A stretch of DNA of 64,000 nucleotides, from contig NC_089755.1 of the NCBI RefSeq assembly GCF_040412425.1, forward strand, positions 56,378,798 to 56,442,797, in the 5' to 3' direction. Shown in pieces: positions 48,023 through 60,061 of the stretch (the stretch's first letter is position 1; every line of letters begins with the position of its first letter). The stretch is from Macrobrachium rosenbergii. Its lineage: Eukaryota > Arthropoda > Malacostraca > Decapoda > Palaemonidae. The notes below the pieces were generated by a model. That model searched no databases. It was not told the origin of the DNA and saw nothing but the letters and a program-made list of their open reading frames with translations. A program made the translations under genes and the position numbers.

Positions 48023-48564
48023 AAACGACCGATTTCCAGATTGTAATCAACTTTTGAAGATGATATATTCAAGTCTAGCAGAACCTAAGAATCATCAACT
48101 TCATCTCTCAAAACAGATATTATTACTCTCTCTCTCTCTCTCTCTCTCTCATTTCTCCGAAAGCATTCTGGGTCAGTTAGCGGTTACCAGGAAATGTATT
48201 TCCCTTGACATATCTAAATAAACAGTCAGGACAAATATCATGGTATATTTTCGAAGACTCTCAATCACCCCAACAGAAAACACAAATATTGGAACCGTTC
48301 TTTTCGACGACGACAAGATCAGGAAGAGACGACCGTACACTAGAACACACAAGCATCCGCACGTGAAAAACAACAAATAAACAAACAAAAAAAAAAAACA
48401 AAAGAGTTCTGGCGTAACAGTACACAAACAAGTTCTGATCGGAGGTTATTGCACAGCGAACGACCCAGAGGCCAGCTTACTCACATAATATCCTGTGGGT
48501 GTTCTACAGTATAGTTTATGATCATGTTTCTCTGGAGGAGCATAAACAAAAATATACGTGAGGA

Positions 48565-48566
<2 letters not shown>
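47476..48566. other. Gene-free spacer with microsatellites
   Basis: (TG)n-(TA)n at 47769-47871, (GA)n at 47956-48019 and a short (CT)n at 48128-48150. No gene was supported. Confidence 0.4.

Positions 48567-48630
<64 letters not shown>
48567..48630. repeat. (CT)n microsatellite
   Basis: About 64 bp of CT. Confidence 0.96.
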
Positions 48631-48634
<4 letters not shown>

Positions 48635-50846
48635 AGGCTGTCTCCCTCTGTCCATAAGTTTTCAGCTGAAGATTTAAAGAAAGTGAAAAAAGAAAGCCTG
48701 TGAGAAAATAAAGGCAAAAAAAAAGGGCATTGGTAGATAGGCCTGAACCCAAGCCTGTGACGTCATCTCCTTTCCCTCGTCTGTCGGCAACAAAAGACCT
48801 AAGCTAAGCTACTCCCCTTCTTGAATTCCTCCTTCTGGCCCAACTGAGTATTATTCAATCCCAGGAACTCGGCAATATCTCCCAGTTAACGACTGTCAGT
48901 CCTGAATCGCAAAAAAAAAAAAAAAAAATGGTCTATATTTGGTACCTGTTTTTTTATTTATCGGTAGGACTTGACTTTGTAGACTCTAACTGTATTTTGA
49001 CAGTCGTGGTTCTAACGTGGCCTCAGGAACTGTTCACTAAAATGTTAGACCCCAATCCCACGCTAACTTGCTTATTGAATAGCACAATCATTTTTATATT
49101 AACACAGGTTAAGAGTATGCTTTTATTTTCAGTTTGTTATTATTTATTATCAATTTATTTAGTCTTTTATATCGTTTATTTCTTTATTTTTTTACAAGTT
49201 ACGGAGAATATTCTGACGTCAATGGCTCCCTATGCCTTGGTGAATCAGAGACAAGTGAAATACAATAAAATAGGAGTGCCCTTACCCCTACAGAAATTTG
49301 TTATCTTCTTCTGAAAAGACGTAAATGAAGGGTATAATCAAGTACCAGCAATAAATGGGAAGACGAAAGGAAAAAGATTGAGGAAAAGTGTAAGAAACTG
49401 TATAAAAATGTTTGCAAGAAAGGAAATTCAAATCGCCAAAATTTTTATCGCATGCACATCACGCGAAGACCAGCTAGCTTAGCTGCTCAAGAGAGTAAGA
49501 TCCCATGCAGGCGTAAGACCAGTTTGACTGAGCAACAACAAACATCTCAAGCTGGTATAAGACCAGCTTACCTGAACAACAACAGACAACAAGTACAACA
49601 ACAACTAAAAACATCAACAATAACAACCTCAGTAGGAGCTTAACCAAAGCTTTTACATCGACTCGTGGTTACATGGGGAAGTCTGAACTCAATACCAGAT
49701 ACCCCCCTTTGGAAGTACAACTCAAAAGCACAGCTGCTAAGTGCTGGCATAAGGCCCGTTCAATCTAATAACATTTACAACAAAATAACGGCAACAATAA
49801 CAACCACAGCAAAACTACAATCGAAGAATGCTTGTTGTGGGAAGCGATGGGGGGAATAAGTACGCCCATCTGGCTAGGAGGAAGAGGTCCGAGTTGGGGT
49901 GGGCTAATGAGTGGGTGGAGGTAGGAGGAGGAGGAGGAAGTTGAGGAGGTGGAGGGAGAGTAACAAGGTAAAGGAAGCATCAAGGGAGGGTATGGAGGGC
50001 TGGGTATAGGCCGCAGACCACAGGGGCAGCAGGGCTGAGAGACTCTGAGAGTCAACTTGTGACAATAGTGTGGTCAGTTGTGCCTGAGAAGTGGTAGCGG
50101 TCTTACCTACCGAAGATCCATCTGGTGACGGTACTTGGCGTCCGAGCATCTCCGAGGAGTATTTGTTACTTTAAATACGTTATAGGTTTTCGTGAAAGCA
50201 TCTGTCGTACGCGGGATGTGTTATATGTCAGTACGGGAGGTCCTGTTGTGAAGAATTCTGGGTGGATATGAAGCCTGGTAAGATGCGTAATGATGTTGTT
50301 TTCGCTTTTTTTTTAGGGTTACGTTATGTTACTTTCTCCTTTTCTCTTATGTTACGTCATTTTCATACGGTCCACCTTAATTCCACCTCTCTGGGGGATA
50401 ATCTTGTGTTATTTTCACTTATCTCACCTTGCAGTCTTGTTATTTTTTTCCATTTTTGGGGTAAATATCTTGTTATTTTAATTCCCAGCGATAATCTAAC
50501 CTTAATTCTCATTTCATTTCGGTAAATTTTAAGGTAAATTTTAAGTTAATTTAATCTTTTTCTGGAGCAAACTTGAGTTTTTTTTTTATTTCTGGTAATA
50601 ATTTTGTTATTTTAAGCTTTTCTAGTTATCTCAGTCTAGTTTTTAGTTATGGCGTTCCTGTAATGAGTTATTTACAAACTTCACGTCACAATATACGATC
50701 ATTTACAACAGGCGTCGAATCAGTCGCTAACACCTGCCATGCAAGATTATACCAGATGTAATTTGGCATAAGAATATCCGTCAGCTATAACCCAAAATCA
50801 TTCTGGAATGTGTTGAAATTGGCCAGGTAACTTGGAACCCCCTAAG

Positions 50847-50850
<4 letters not shown>
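48631..50850. other. Gene-free stretch; possible leader exon ending at 50278
   Basis: The plus frame 48928-49314 (128 codons) is hydrophobic but matches nothing I know and has no supported splice context. CAACAA-rich text with the recurring phrase GGTATAAGACCAGCTTACCT lies at 49490-49800. A GC-richer block (49990-50278) ends in ATGAAGCCTG followed by GTAAGA and could be a 5' exon, but no partner exon was found. Confidence 0.3.
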
Positions 50851-50880
<30 letters not shown>

Positions 50881-50967
50881 AAGAGAGCGTGCTTAAGCTA
50901 CGAGGCGTTGGGTAGATATAACTGTTTTGGAAACTTTTGGATAATTACACCATCCAGAGGCGTAGGG

Positions 50968-51203
<236 letters not shown>

Positions 51204-51558
51204 ATTATCGAAAAGGTGAAGATCGTAAAACCTCAGAATGGGCGTGACCCACTAAGGACGCGCGTTGTGGTGGCCTATTGGAAAGACAGGTAAGAAAGAA
51301 ATGGGGGGAGGGAGGGGAATGTTTACCTGAGTTTCGGGGTGGGGGCCCAAGGAAAGGCATCTTCTTTTTTTTCTTTTTTTACCTGGGCGTCAGTCAGTTG
51401 ACCTCCTCGTAATCCTCCTCACTATTTTTTCATGTCTTCCTATTAACATTTTTCTCTTTTCAGTTAATTTTTTTTTATTATCACCGTTCCTCCTCCATCG
51501 CTTCGTTTCTTCGTCCCGGTAGGCCTATATGAATGTGTCTGTATAAATATATAAATAC

Positions 51559-51860
51559 CTTGGGACACCAGAGTAGATGAGAAAGAAAGAGAAAAAATTG
51601 ATAAGTACCAAGACCTGAAAATCGAAATAAGAAGGATATGGGATATGCCAGTGGAAATTGTACTTCATAATCACAGGAACACTAGGCACGATCCCAAGAT
51701 CCCTGAAGAGGAACCTAAACGACGAAGTAGCTTCAGGACTCGTGCAGAAGAGCGTGCTATTAGAAACAGCGCACATAGTGAGAAAAGTGATGCACCCCTA
51801 AGGAGGCAGGTTGCAATCTGGAACCCCACACTATAAAAACCACCCAGTCGAATAGTATAA
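51559..51860 (+). mobile_element. Decayed non-LTR retrotransposon 3' end, copy 1
   Basis: The block has GGGACACCAGAGTAGATGAG, AAGGATATGGGATATGCCAG and CACTAGGCACGATCCCAAGA. Translated across frames it gives the order DTRVDE, EK-KYQ-L-I-IRRIW, VIITGTLGTIPRSLKRN and a C-terminal VLLETAHIVRKVM-like piece. This order is typical of the C-terminal end of LINE reverse transcriptase polyproteins. Frameshifts make it inactive. A close copy is at 53965-54369. Confidence 0.6.
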
Positions 51861-52780
51861 CATAAAAAAAATAATAATTATAATAATAAATCGATATTCA
51901 CGCTGTATAACTGAATATTTGACATAATTCATTGTCAACTGTTCGATTTCTGTGCTTATTTGCATATCACACTCCAGTTCGATTTATTTTTTTGTCATAA
52001 TTAACACTTAAACTGGTCTACAACTTCTGAAGACATATTAGGCACGACACTTGTGATTCTTAATTATCGGAATGTTCTCGTTTTCTTTCCATCAACCGTT
52101 TTCTACGCTCCACCGGTGACTATAATGAAGTGGGCTCTTCTTGTATCTTTCAAGGTTCGACTGTAGAACAGTTAATTAGCGTAAAAATGACCCCGTCTTT
52201 TCATTTGCTTGTATTTTGTTTTGTCTTTGGTGGTTTGGGGCAAATGGCAGTGGCTTATATAAGCCAGATAACGTATATATTAAATATTATATAAGATGTA
52301 AAATAGCGGTTATATATGAAATCTCATTTTCTCTATAACGTTCGTCTATACCAATTCATCTAAATGGTCAGAGAGTGAAGATCCTTTTCATTCACAAAAA
52401 ACTTCCAGTTCATTTTCATTTTATCTTTCTAATCATTCTGGAATTTCAAACTCATTTTCAAATATACCTAAAAGATTGAAGACCCTCTCAATTCATAAAA
52501 AAAAAAAAAAAAAACTTCCAGTTCGTTTTAATTTTATCATTCTACGGAATCCAAATTTTCAAAACCCAGTTTGACAGTGTTCAGGGACTTGATACAGAGG
52601 TCTTCGGCTTCTTGGGCCTAAAAAAAAGGAGTATCATGTGGACTCCTCACCAACTGGTCGTCTGGACACGCCCTTACTAATCTCCCTCTCCCTCTCCCTC
52701 ACTCACTTCCTCACCTTGTCTCCTCCCTTAACCAGGCTCTTAAGGGGGCTTTGCATGAACTACAGGAATACCCACTACCC
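51861..52780. other. Gene-free spacer
   Basis: AT-rich to about 52600, then a C/T-rich stretch (52670-52735). It contains the repeated phrase ACTTCCAGTTC-TTTTAATTT at about 52405 and 52512. No gene. Confidence 0.35.
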
Positions 52781-52784
52781 GCCC

Positions 52785-53215
52785 AACTGCGCGGGTTTAC
52801 TCTAGACCGATGTCTTATGATAGTAAGTCCCAACTCCGCGGGTTTACTCTAGACCGGAGTCTGCCGTTAAGTCCCAACTCCGCGGTTTTACTCTAGACCG
52901 AAGTCTTATGATAAGTCCCACCTCCGTGGGTTTACTCTAGAGTCTAGACCGAAGTCTTAAACTAAGTCCCAACTCCGTGGTTTTACTCTAGACCGAAGTC
53001 TTATGACACCAAGCCCCATCTCCGCGGGTTTACTCTATACCTAAGTCTGCTGTCAAGTCCCATCTCCGAGAATTTACTCTAGACCGAAGCCTTATTTTAA
53101 GCCCCAACTCATCGGGTTTATTCTAACCGAAGTCTTATGCTAAGTCGCAACTCCCCTGGACCCAAGTCAGTGTTGTCACTCCGCGCGGTTTACTCTAAAG
53201 TCTAGACCGATGTCA
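52785..53215. repeat. Minisatellite of about 45 bp, roughly nine copies
   Basis: Units of AAGTCCCAACTCCGCGGGTT, TACTCTAGACCGAAGTCTTA and TGAT, with length variation. CCGCGG and TCTAGA recur in most units. Confidence 0.85.
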
Positions 53216-53964
53216 GTGTTCTTGCGTCCTTGGCGTCAGGAACTGACGCCCTTCTGCTGGGGTCAGGATTGGGCCGTGCAGGTCTGCTTTGTCTCTGGGG
53301 TATAATACGTTTAGTTTCATATCGTTGTCGGTCTTACATAACGTGTTAGATAACAGGCGAAGCCACGATTTCCCCAAGGGTTTCTGTTAGAGGAGTCAGA
53401 TGTTTCGTCTCATACGGGGGAATTATTTCAACAACTTTTCCTCCAAACGCTCTTTCATTAATGAATTGGTTCCTCTAAATGCTCTTTCCATATTTACAAA
53501 TCATCGAATGTTGCTGTCAGTTAATATATACGCCTTTTAGAAGGAATATCAGATACCTCTCATGCTACGTCACACGGACGAAACTACTAAATAAAGGCGC
53601 AATTTCCACATCAACAACAGCACGGAAAAATGATAAACATCACCTGAAACCACATCACATTCCATTAAATGGTAATATTCACATCAACGACAGCATGGAA
53701 AAGTGATATACCGATGCATCACGGGAAATCACAACGCATTTGATAAAATGCGTCTAAGCCACAATCAAACCTGCGTTTTCGGAGGAAAACTTCACGAAAT
53801 TTATGCCAAACATTTTCGAGTCGTCGGCACGTGACCTTGACGCTTAGAAATGTATTAAAGAGAACTAGTTTAACCTGTTCGCAAGGTGATGTGGTCACCT
53901 CTAGCCCCCACTGCTGCGCAGTTCAAAAGGAATCTCGACACCTTTTTAATAATAATAGGGTATC
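53216..53964. other. Gene-free spacer
   Basis: No gene supported. A short duplicated phrase (CACATCAACAACAGCA at 53609, CACATCAACGACAGCA at 53681) spans 72 bp. Confidence 0.35.
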
Positions 53965-54313
53965 AGAAAGTATTGCTCACTGATGTCGTAGTACCATGGG
54001 ACACCAGAGTAGACGAGAAAGAGAAAAAATTGATAAGTATCAAGGCCTGAAAATAGGAATAAGAAGGATATGGGATATGCCAGTGGAAACTGCACTTCAT
54101 AATCATAGGAACACTAGGCACGATCCCAAGATCCCTGAAGAGGAACCTGGAAAAACCAGAGGCCGAAGTAGCTCCAGGACTCGTGCAGAAGAGCGTGCTA
54201 TTAGAAACAGCGCACACAGTGAGAAAAGTGATGGACTCCTAAGGAGGCAGGATGCAACCCGGTACCCCAGACAATAAAAACCACCCAGTCGAATAGGATG
54301 ACTGTCATAGACC

Positions 54314-54369
<56 letters not shown>
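53965..54369 (+). mobile_element. Decayed non-LTR retrotransposon 3' end, copy 2, with (AAT)n tail
   Basis: Begins in AGTATTGCTCACTGATGTCG and continues with the same text as copy 1 through ACCACCCAGTCGAATAGGAT, then (AAT)n at 54308-54369. One frame reads EREKIDKYQGLKIGIRRIWD and MPVE before a frameshift. Copy 1 keeps only a short imperfect A/T-rich tail. Confidence 0.62.
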
Positions 54370-54372
<3 letters not shown>

Positions 54373-54913
54373 CAGCTGTTTTTACCACCTATATTCCGTC
54401 TCCATTGCAAGATAATTCACCTGTGCTAATTATTATTGGGCTAGAATATTTTTTTCGTGTGCTCGTGAACACATTTCTGATAATATATTTAATCAGTACC
54501 GTTATTTTTATATATACTTTTTTTCTGTTGCTATCGATAAATACACAAATAAATAATCTGTGGTTTCTTCAGTTTTTGCAATAAATAAATATATAAATAA
54601 GTATAAATCCATGAAAAAAAAAGAGTTGGTATCAGCAGAGATTTTAACTTAATAAAATTTCACAAAATGTTTTCCGATAAATGTCATGTACTTGTGACCC
54701 ACCCATTCTCGTCTGAGATTATAAACGCTTCCTCTTTGGTATCAGTTATTCTTTTAACATTTTCGCTTTCTTCTTATCATAATCATTTCCTGCTTAAAGA
54801 TTTCTTTTTTTCTCTGACAAAACCGTTCCACTGGGCGTGTTTCTGATTCCCACTTATCGGATTTTTCAGTTTTGGTGAAAAACGCCATTTCTGCAAGAAA
54901 AGGTCTGTAGGGA

Positions 54914-54972
<59 letters not shown>

Positions 54973-55091
54973 AGTGTCCTTTTGCCAAAGGAATCAGATG
55001 ATTTTATTATCCAAATTCCCAAGGTGTGTTGCAAGTTTTTTTTTATCTTTTTTTAACAAGATAGCCTACGGCGTTAAGCTCCACTCTCAAT
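54370..55091. other. Gene-free spacer with (CT)n tract
   Basis: (CT)n at 54918-54968. The rest is AT-rich without recognised content. Confidence 0.35.
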
Positions 55092-55154
55092 CATTCAGAA
55101 TACCTGAATCTCTCTCTCTCTCTCTCTCTATTGTATCCTTGGAATGAAAACCTC

Positions 55155-55232
<78 letters not shown>

Positions 55233-55246
55233 CAGGTATTCTGAAT
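55092..55246. repeat. Hairpin-forming (CT)n ... (GA)n pair with matching 17-bp flanks
   Basis: ATTCAGAATACCTGAAT (55092-55108) is followed by (CT)n to 55129. After a 27-bp spacer, (GA)n runs from 55157 to 55230 and is followed by the exact inverse ATTCAGGTATTCTGAAT (55230-55246). Confidence 0.9.
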
Positions 55247-55295
55247 ACTTATTGTAATAGTAAATTGTATTGGCTGGTACAAGCAACTAAACTTC

Positions 55296-55299
<4 letters not shown>

Positions 55300-55359
<60 letters not shown>
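55300..55359. repeat. (GA)n microsatellite
   Basis: About 60 bp of GA. Confidence 0.96.
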
Positions 55360-55362
<3 letters not shown>

Positions 55363-55991
55363 CAGGTGAAATTCATCCTATTATGGTGATAAATAACCTA
55401 GAAGTGGATCGCTGTCTACGATTAGCCTTGAGTGCCCCACTGTATGTGGTATCTGCCCGACTTCCTGATTTCACATTTCTCCTCGGTTTTATTTTAATTA
55501 TTTCTTTTTAAATTGATCTCTTTCACCCCCTCCCTCCCCCTTAGCTGTCTAGCTCCTCTAACTCAGCCTGATGCCTATTTCTAGTTATTTGCAGTATACC
55601 GAATCAGGGAACACGGAGGGAAGGAGGGAATTCTATACCTAATCTCACACCTTTCTCTCCCTAAGTCACATTTTGGAGGCCCTCCCCCCTTCAAATATTG
55701 TTCCCGTGTCCTAATTCTCAAACATTCTCCTGAAGGAGTCGCCGACGGCGTCCAAATCATGTTATTGTGAACCCTCACGGTCAAGCAACTGTTCAGGAAT
55801 AAGTAAAGAGTATTGTTGGCATGTCTGTTGCACAAGAGATAACAAGACGTGACGGAATTAATTACATGGATAACATTACACAATAACAAGGGCTTTCTCT
55901 CTGGTTCATTGGCTTATCATGAATTCTGACGTCGTTCAGGGAAAATATATAAGAATTCTTATAAAGATGCTTTATCCTATTGGGTCTTACA
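55360..55991. other. Gene-free spacer
   Basis: No supported gene; the minus frame 55581-55889 has no known domain. Confidence 0.35.
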
Positions 55992-56440
55992 GTGTATTAT
56001 CAGGTATACTGAGCATATTCAGACATTTATATATAAATAATAGTTTTAAAAAACGATTTATATGTTGCTAACCTACGTCGAATCCCTAAATATCTTTTTA
56101 CATGTTTACAAACACATGCAAACGCTCTATAAAAAGTTTACTTGTATTAGCAGGTATATTGAACATATTCAGACATTTATACATAAATAATAGTTTTAAA
56201 AAACGATTTATTTATTGCTAACCATCGTCGAATCCCTAAATATCTTTTTACATGTTTACAAATACATGCAAACGCTCTATAAAAATTTTACTTGTATTAG
56301 CAGGTATAATGAACATATTTAGACATTTATATATAAAAAATAGTTTTAAAAAACGATTTATATGTTGCTAACCTTCGTCGAATCCCTAAATATCTTTTTA
56401 CATGTGTACAAACACATGCAAACACTATAAAAATTTTAAT
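55992..56440. repeat. 150-bp tandem repeat, three copies
   Basis: CAGGTATA phrases at 56001, 56151 and 56301 give an exact 150-bp period. Units contain ATAATAGTTTTAAAAAACGA, GTCGAATCCCTAAATATC and ACATGCAAACGCTCTATAAA. Confidence 0.92.
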
Positions 56441-57142
56441 TGCCTCTGAATAAATGTCATGGGTCTAGCTCACTATGCAACAGTGAATTTTTGAGTATTG
56501 GTATGATAATTTTTTTTTAAATTCATTCACAATGAAAAAATTATATATGATAAGATCGTACGAGTTAGTTGAGGTCTGGTAAAAAAAAATTCCCAGAATG
56601 CTTCGTTCACCAGAATCTGTTAAAAGTTATAACTATAACCTTTAGGAAGAGTTATAAAAACTTAAATAAAAAAAAAATCATTCACAAGATCATAAGATCG
56701 TTAGAGTCATTTCATCCCCGGTGAAATTTTCTAGAATGTTTCGTTCAACTGAAGCTGTTTAAAATATTAAAATGGTATAACTTTGGAGAGCGTTCTCAGT
56801 ATTTTTGAAATTGCAATGTTTCATTTTTCAAACGATATTTCTAATCTCCCTCGGAGAATTCCCTTAATTTTGCTGCATCTGTAGTTACCCACAATCCAAC
56901 TATAATTTAGCTTGCCTCTTAGTAACCAGGGGAACTGAGTGTAGGCGCGCAGACGCGCAGACGCGCGCAAAAAAAAATACTGCCATTTGCAACACCAGAA
57001 CACGTAACGGGTCTACAGTAAGTTCAGACGAACGTGTTTTTAAACTGTAGAAGCCCTGTCTGTTCAGCAACTCAGGAACTACAGAGTGAATAAATAGATA
57101 AATTCACAATAACAATGGTTTTGGCCAGTACGTGTATATCTA
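56441..57142. other. Gene-free spacer
   Basis: Contains two related AT-rich blocks (near 56500-56640 and 56650-56780: TTCACAA, ATAAGATCGT, AGTT or AGTC, TTCGTTCA-C-GAA-CTGTT). No gene. Confidence 0.35.

Positions 57143-58093
<951 letters not shown>

Positions 58094-58159
<66 letters not shown>
58094..58159. repeat. (GA)n microsatellite
   Basis: About 66 bp of GA. Confidence 0.96.
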
Positions 58160-58161
<2 letters not shown>

Positions 58162-58324
58162 CATTTTTTTGCCCCCGTCGATCCGAAACTGAATTCGCGC
58201 ATGCTCACAGGCCCACCAACTACTTCCGTAAGTGATTAAAATATCATCACTTGCTCAGAAAACAAGAAAGTCATTTACAGTAATTACAGGGACCTGAAAA
58301 TCCCCGTATTTTGTGCTATGCAAA

Positions 58325-58556
58325 TGCAGAATTGAAAAGAATCACGAAATCAAGACAAAAGCCAGATTCGTTCCGAGATAGACCTATACAGAATGGAAAA
58401 GAATCACGAAATGTACACCACAGCCAGATTCGTTTAGAGTTAGACCTATACAGAATTGAAAACAATCACGAAATCAACACAAGAGCCAGATTCGTTTAGA
58501 GACAGACCTATACAGAATGGAAAAGAATCACGCACAAGCCAGATTCGTTTAGACCT
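58325..58556. repeat. 62-bp tandem repeat, four copies
   Basis: CAGAATTGAAAAGAATCACG or its variants start at 58327, 58389, 58451 and 58513, an exact 62-bp period. The phrase GCCAGATTCGTTTAGAG closes each unit. The fourth unit is shortened. Confidence 0.92.
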
Positions 58557-58673
58557 CACAGGAATCAGGCCAGTTTAACCAGTTTAGTTGCAGTTGCTAT
58601 TGATGAACGAATCGGTCTAAAACCTTGCTTATTCTTTTAATTTTTCACTGGATTTCTTTCTAAACTAAAATTT

Positions 58674-58677
58674 ATAT

Positions 58678-58742
<65 letters not shown>

Positions 58743-58853
58743 ACTACAATGAATCACTTTAAAAAAAAATGTCATGGACACGAAATTGGCTTCAAGTGGA
58801 ACCATTATCAAAATGAATCATTTCTTGGACATGGTCACTTACTAGATCGCCGT

Positions 58854-58925
<72 letters not shown>
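58674..58925. repeat. (TA)n and (GA)n microsatellites
   Basis: TA at 58674-58740 (one AAT break) and GA at 58856-58925, separated by about 115 bp without recognised content. Confidence 0.96.
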
Positions 58926-58928
<3 letters not shown>

Positions 58929-59085
58929 ATTAATGCGGAAAGGGTTTAGTCTTGCACACATGACGTACACTGCAGTTGGAATACACAATGAGACTACAAC
59001 AGGAATAACAAATAGGTTGGCTTCGCCAAATCACATGACGCTATGTCCTTAAGAGAGCGTCTGTGAAATACATCATCACTTTACT

Positions 59086-59087
59086 AC

Positions 59088-59148
<61 letters not shown>

Positions 59149-59275
59149 TCAGGCCTACTGTTACCCCGATAACACCAGTAGGTCTTATCTTTTAAACAGG
59201 TCTACAAGGCAGTTTCTCCTGGATCCCTTGGCATCACCAAAGAGGCCAATATTGAGAGCCAAAAGGGTTTGACCT
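59086..59275 (-). mobile_element. Possible retroelement 3' end with (AAT)n tail
   Basis: On the minus strand a GC-moderate block (CTTTTGGCTCTCAATATTGG, GGTGTTATCGGGGTAACAGT, AGGCCTGAAA) runs directly into (AAT)n at 59086-59148. The layout equals the other (AAT)n-tailed elements in the window, but only one copy is present here, so the call is weak. Confidence 0.35.
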
Positions 59276-59803
59276 CACTTATACACTTTCAAATGTGATA
59301 ACGGACGCCACATGATTGCTTAAAGCAAAAAAAATTTGACCGTGCGATCACGCCATTAACCGCTGGGTTAGGCAATACTATGTTGCCCACATCGAGGACT
59401 AACTTGCTCTAGTAATCTTGCTCTTAACAATAAACAACATAAGGAACAAAGTAGATAATACAGGCAACCATATAAATGAGTATTAGTGTGGATTATTAAT
59501 AAAAGACTGCGTGAGTAAGGCTGGTTAGGCCTATGTGAGCGGCTTATACATTGACGTAAACTTACGCAACCGTATCTGATTTTAATTCATACCATACCAT
59601 ATTCAAATTCATACAAAACCGTATTTAGTTTAATTTATATAAAATCATTCATTAATATCGTCATTTGTCAACCCACAATGAAGCTTTAACGACGGTAAAA
59701 TTTAAAAAAAAATTTAAAAACCTCGTTGGAAAAAAGTTCGTTGGAAGGGAACTTTCCTCGCCAGATCAATCCGGAAAAAGTGAAATAATTTAGATACGAC
59801 TTA

Positions 59804-59838
<35 letters not shown>

Positions 59839-59984
59839 AACATTGTATAGATTTATTGACCTAAGTAACGATTTAATGTATCCGGTAGTTAGTTGATTAC
59901 GGTGGAATGCACCGAAGGGCGAGAAAAGCAGATTGCTATAAACCTGAAGAGGCCACACCATATAGGGAAAAGCATAGGCCTATG

Positions 59985-60061
<77 letters not shown>

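Noticed and set aside
48928..49314. 128-codon hydrophobic plus-strand frame
   Set aside because: Hydrophobicity follows from T-rich DNA; no motif, and it begins right after an A-run.
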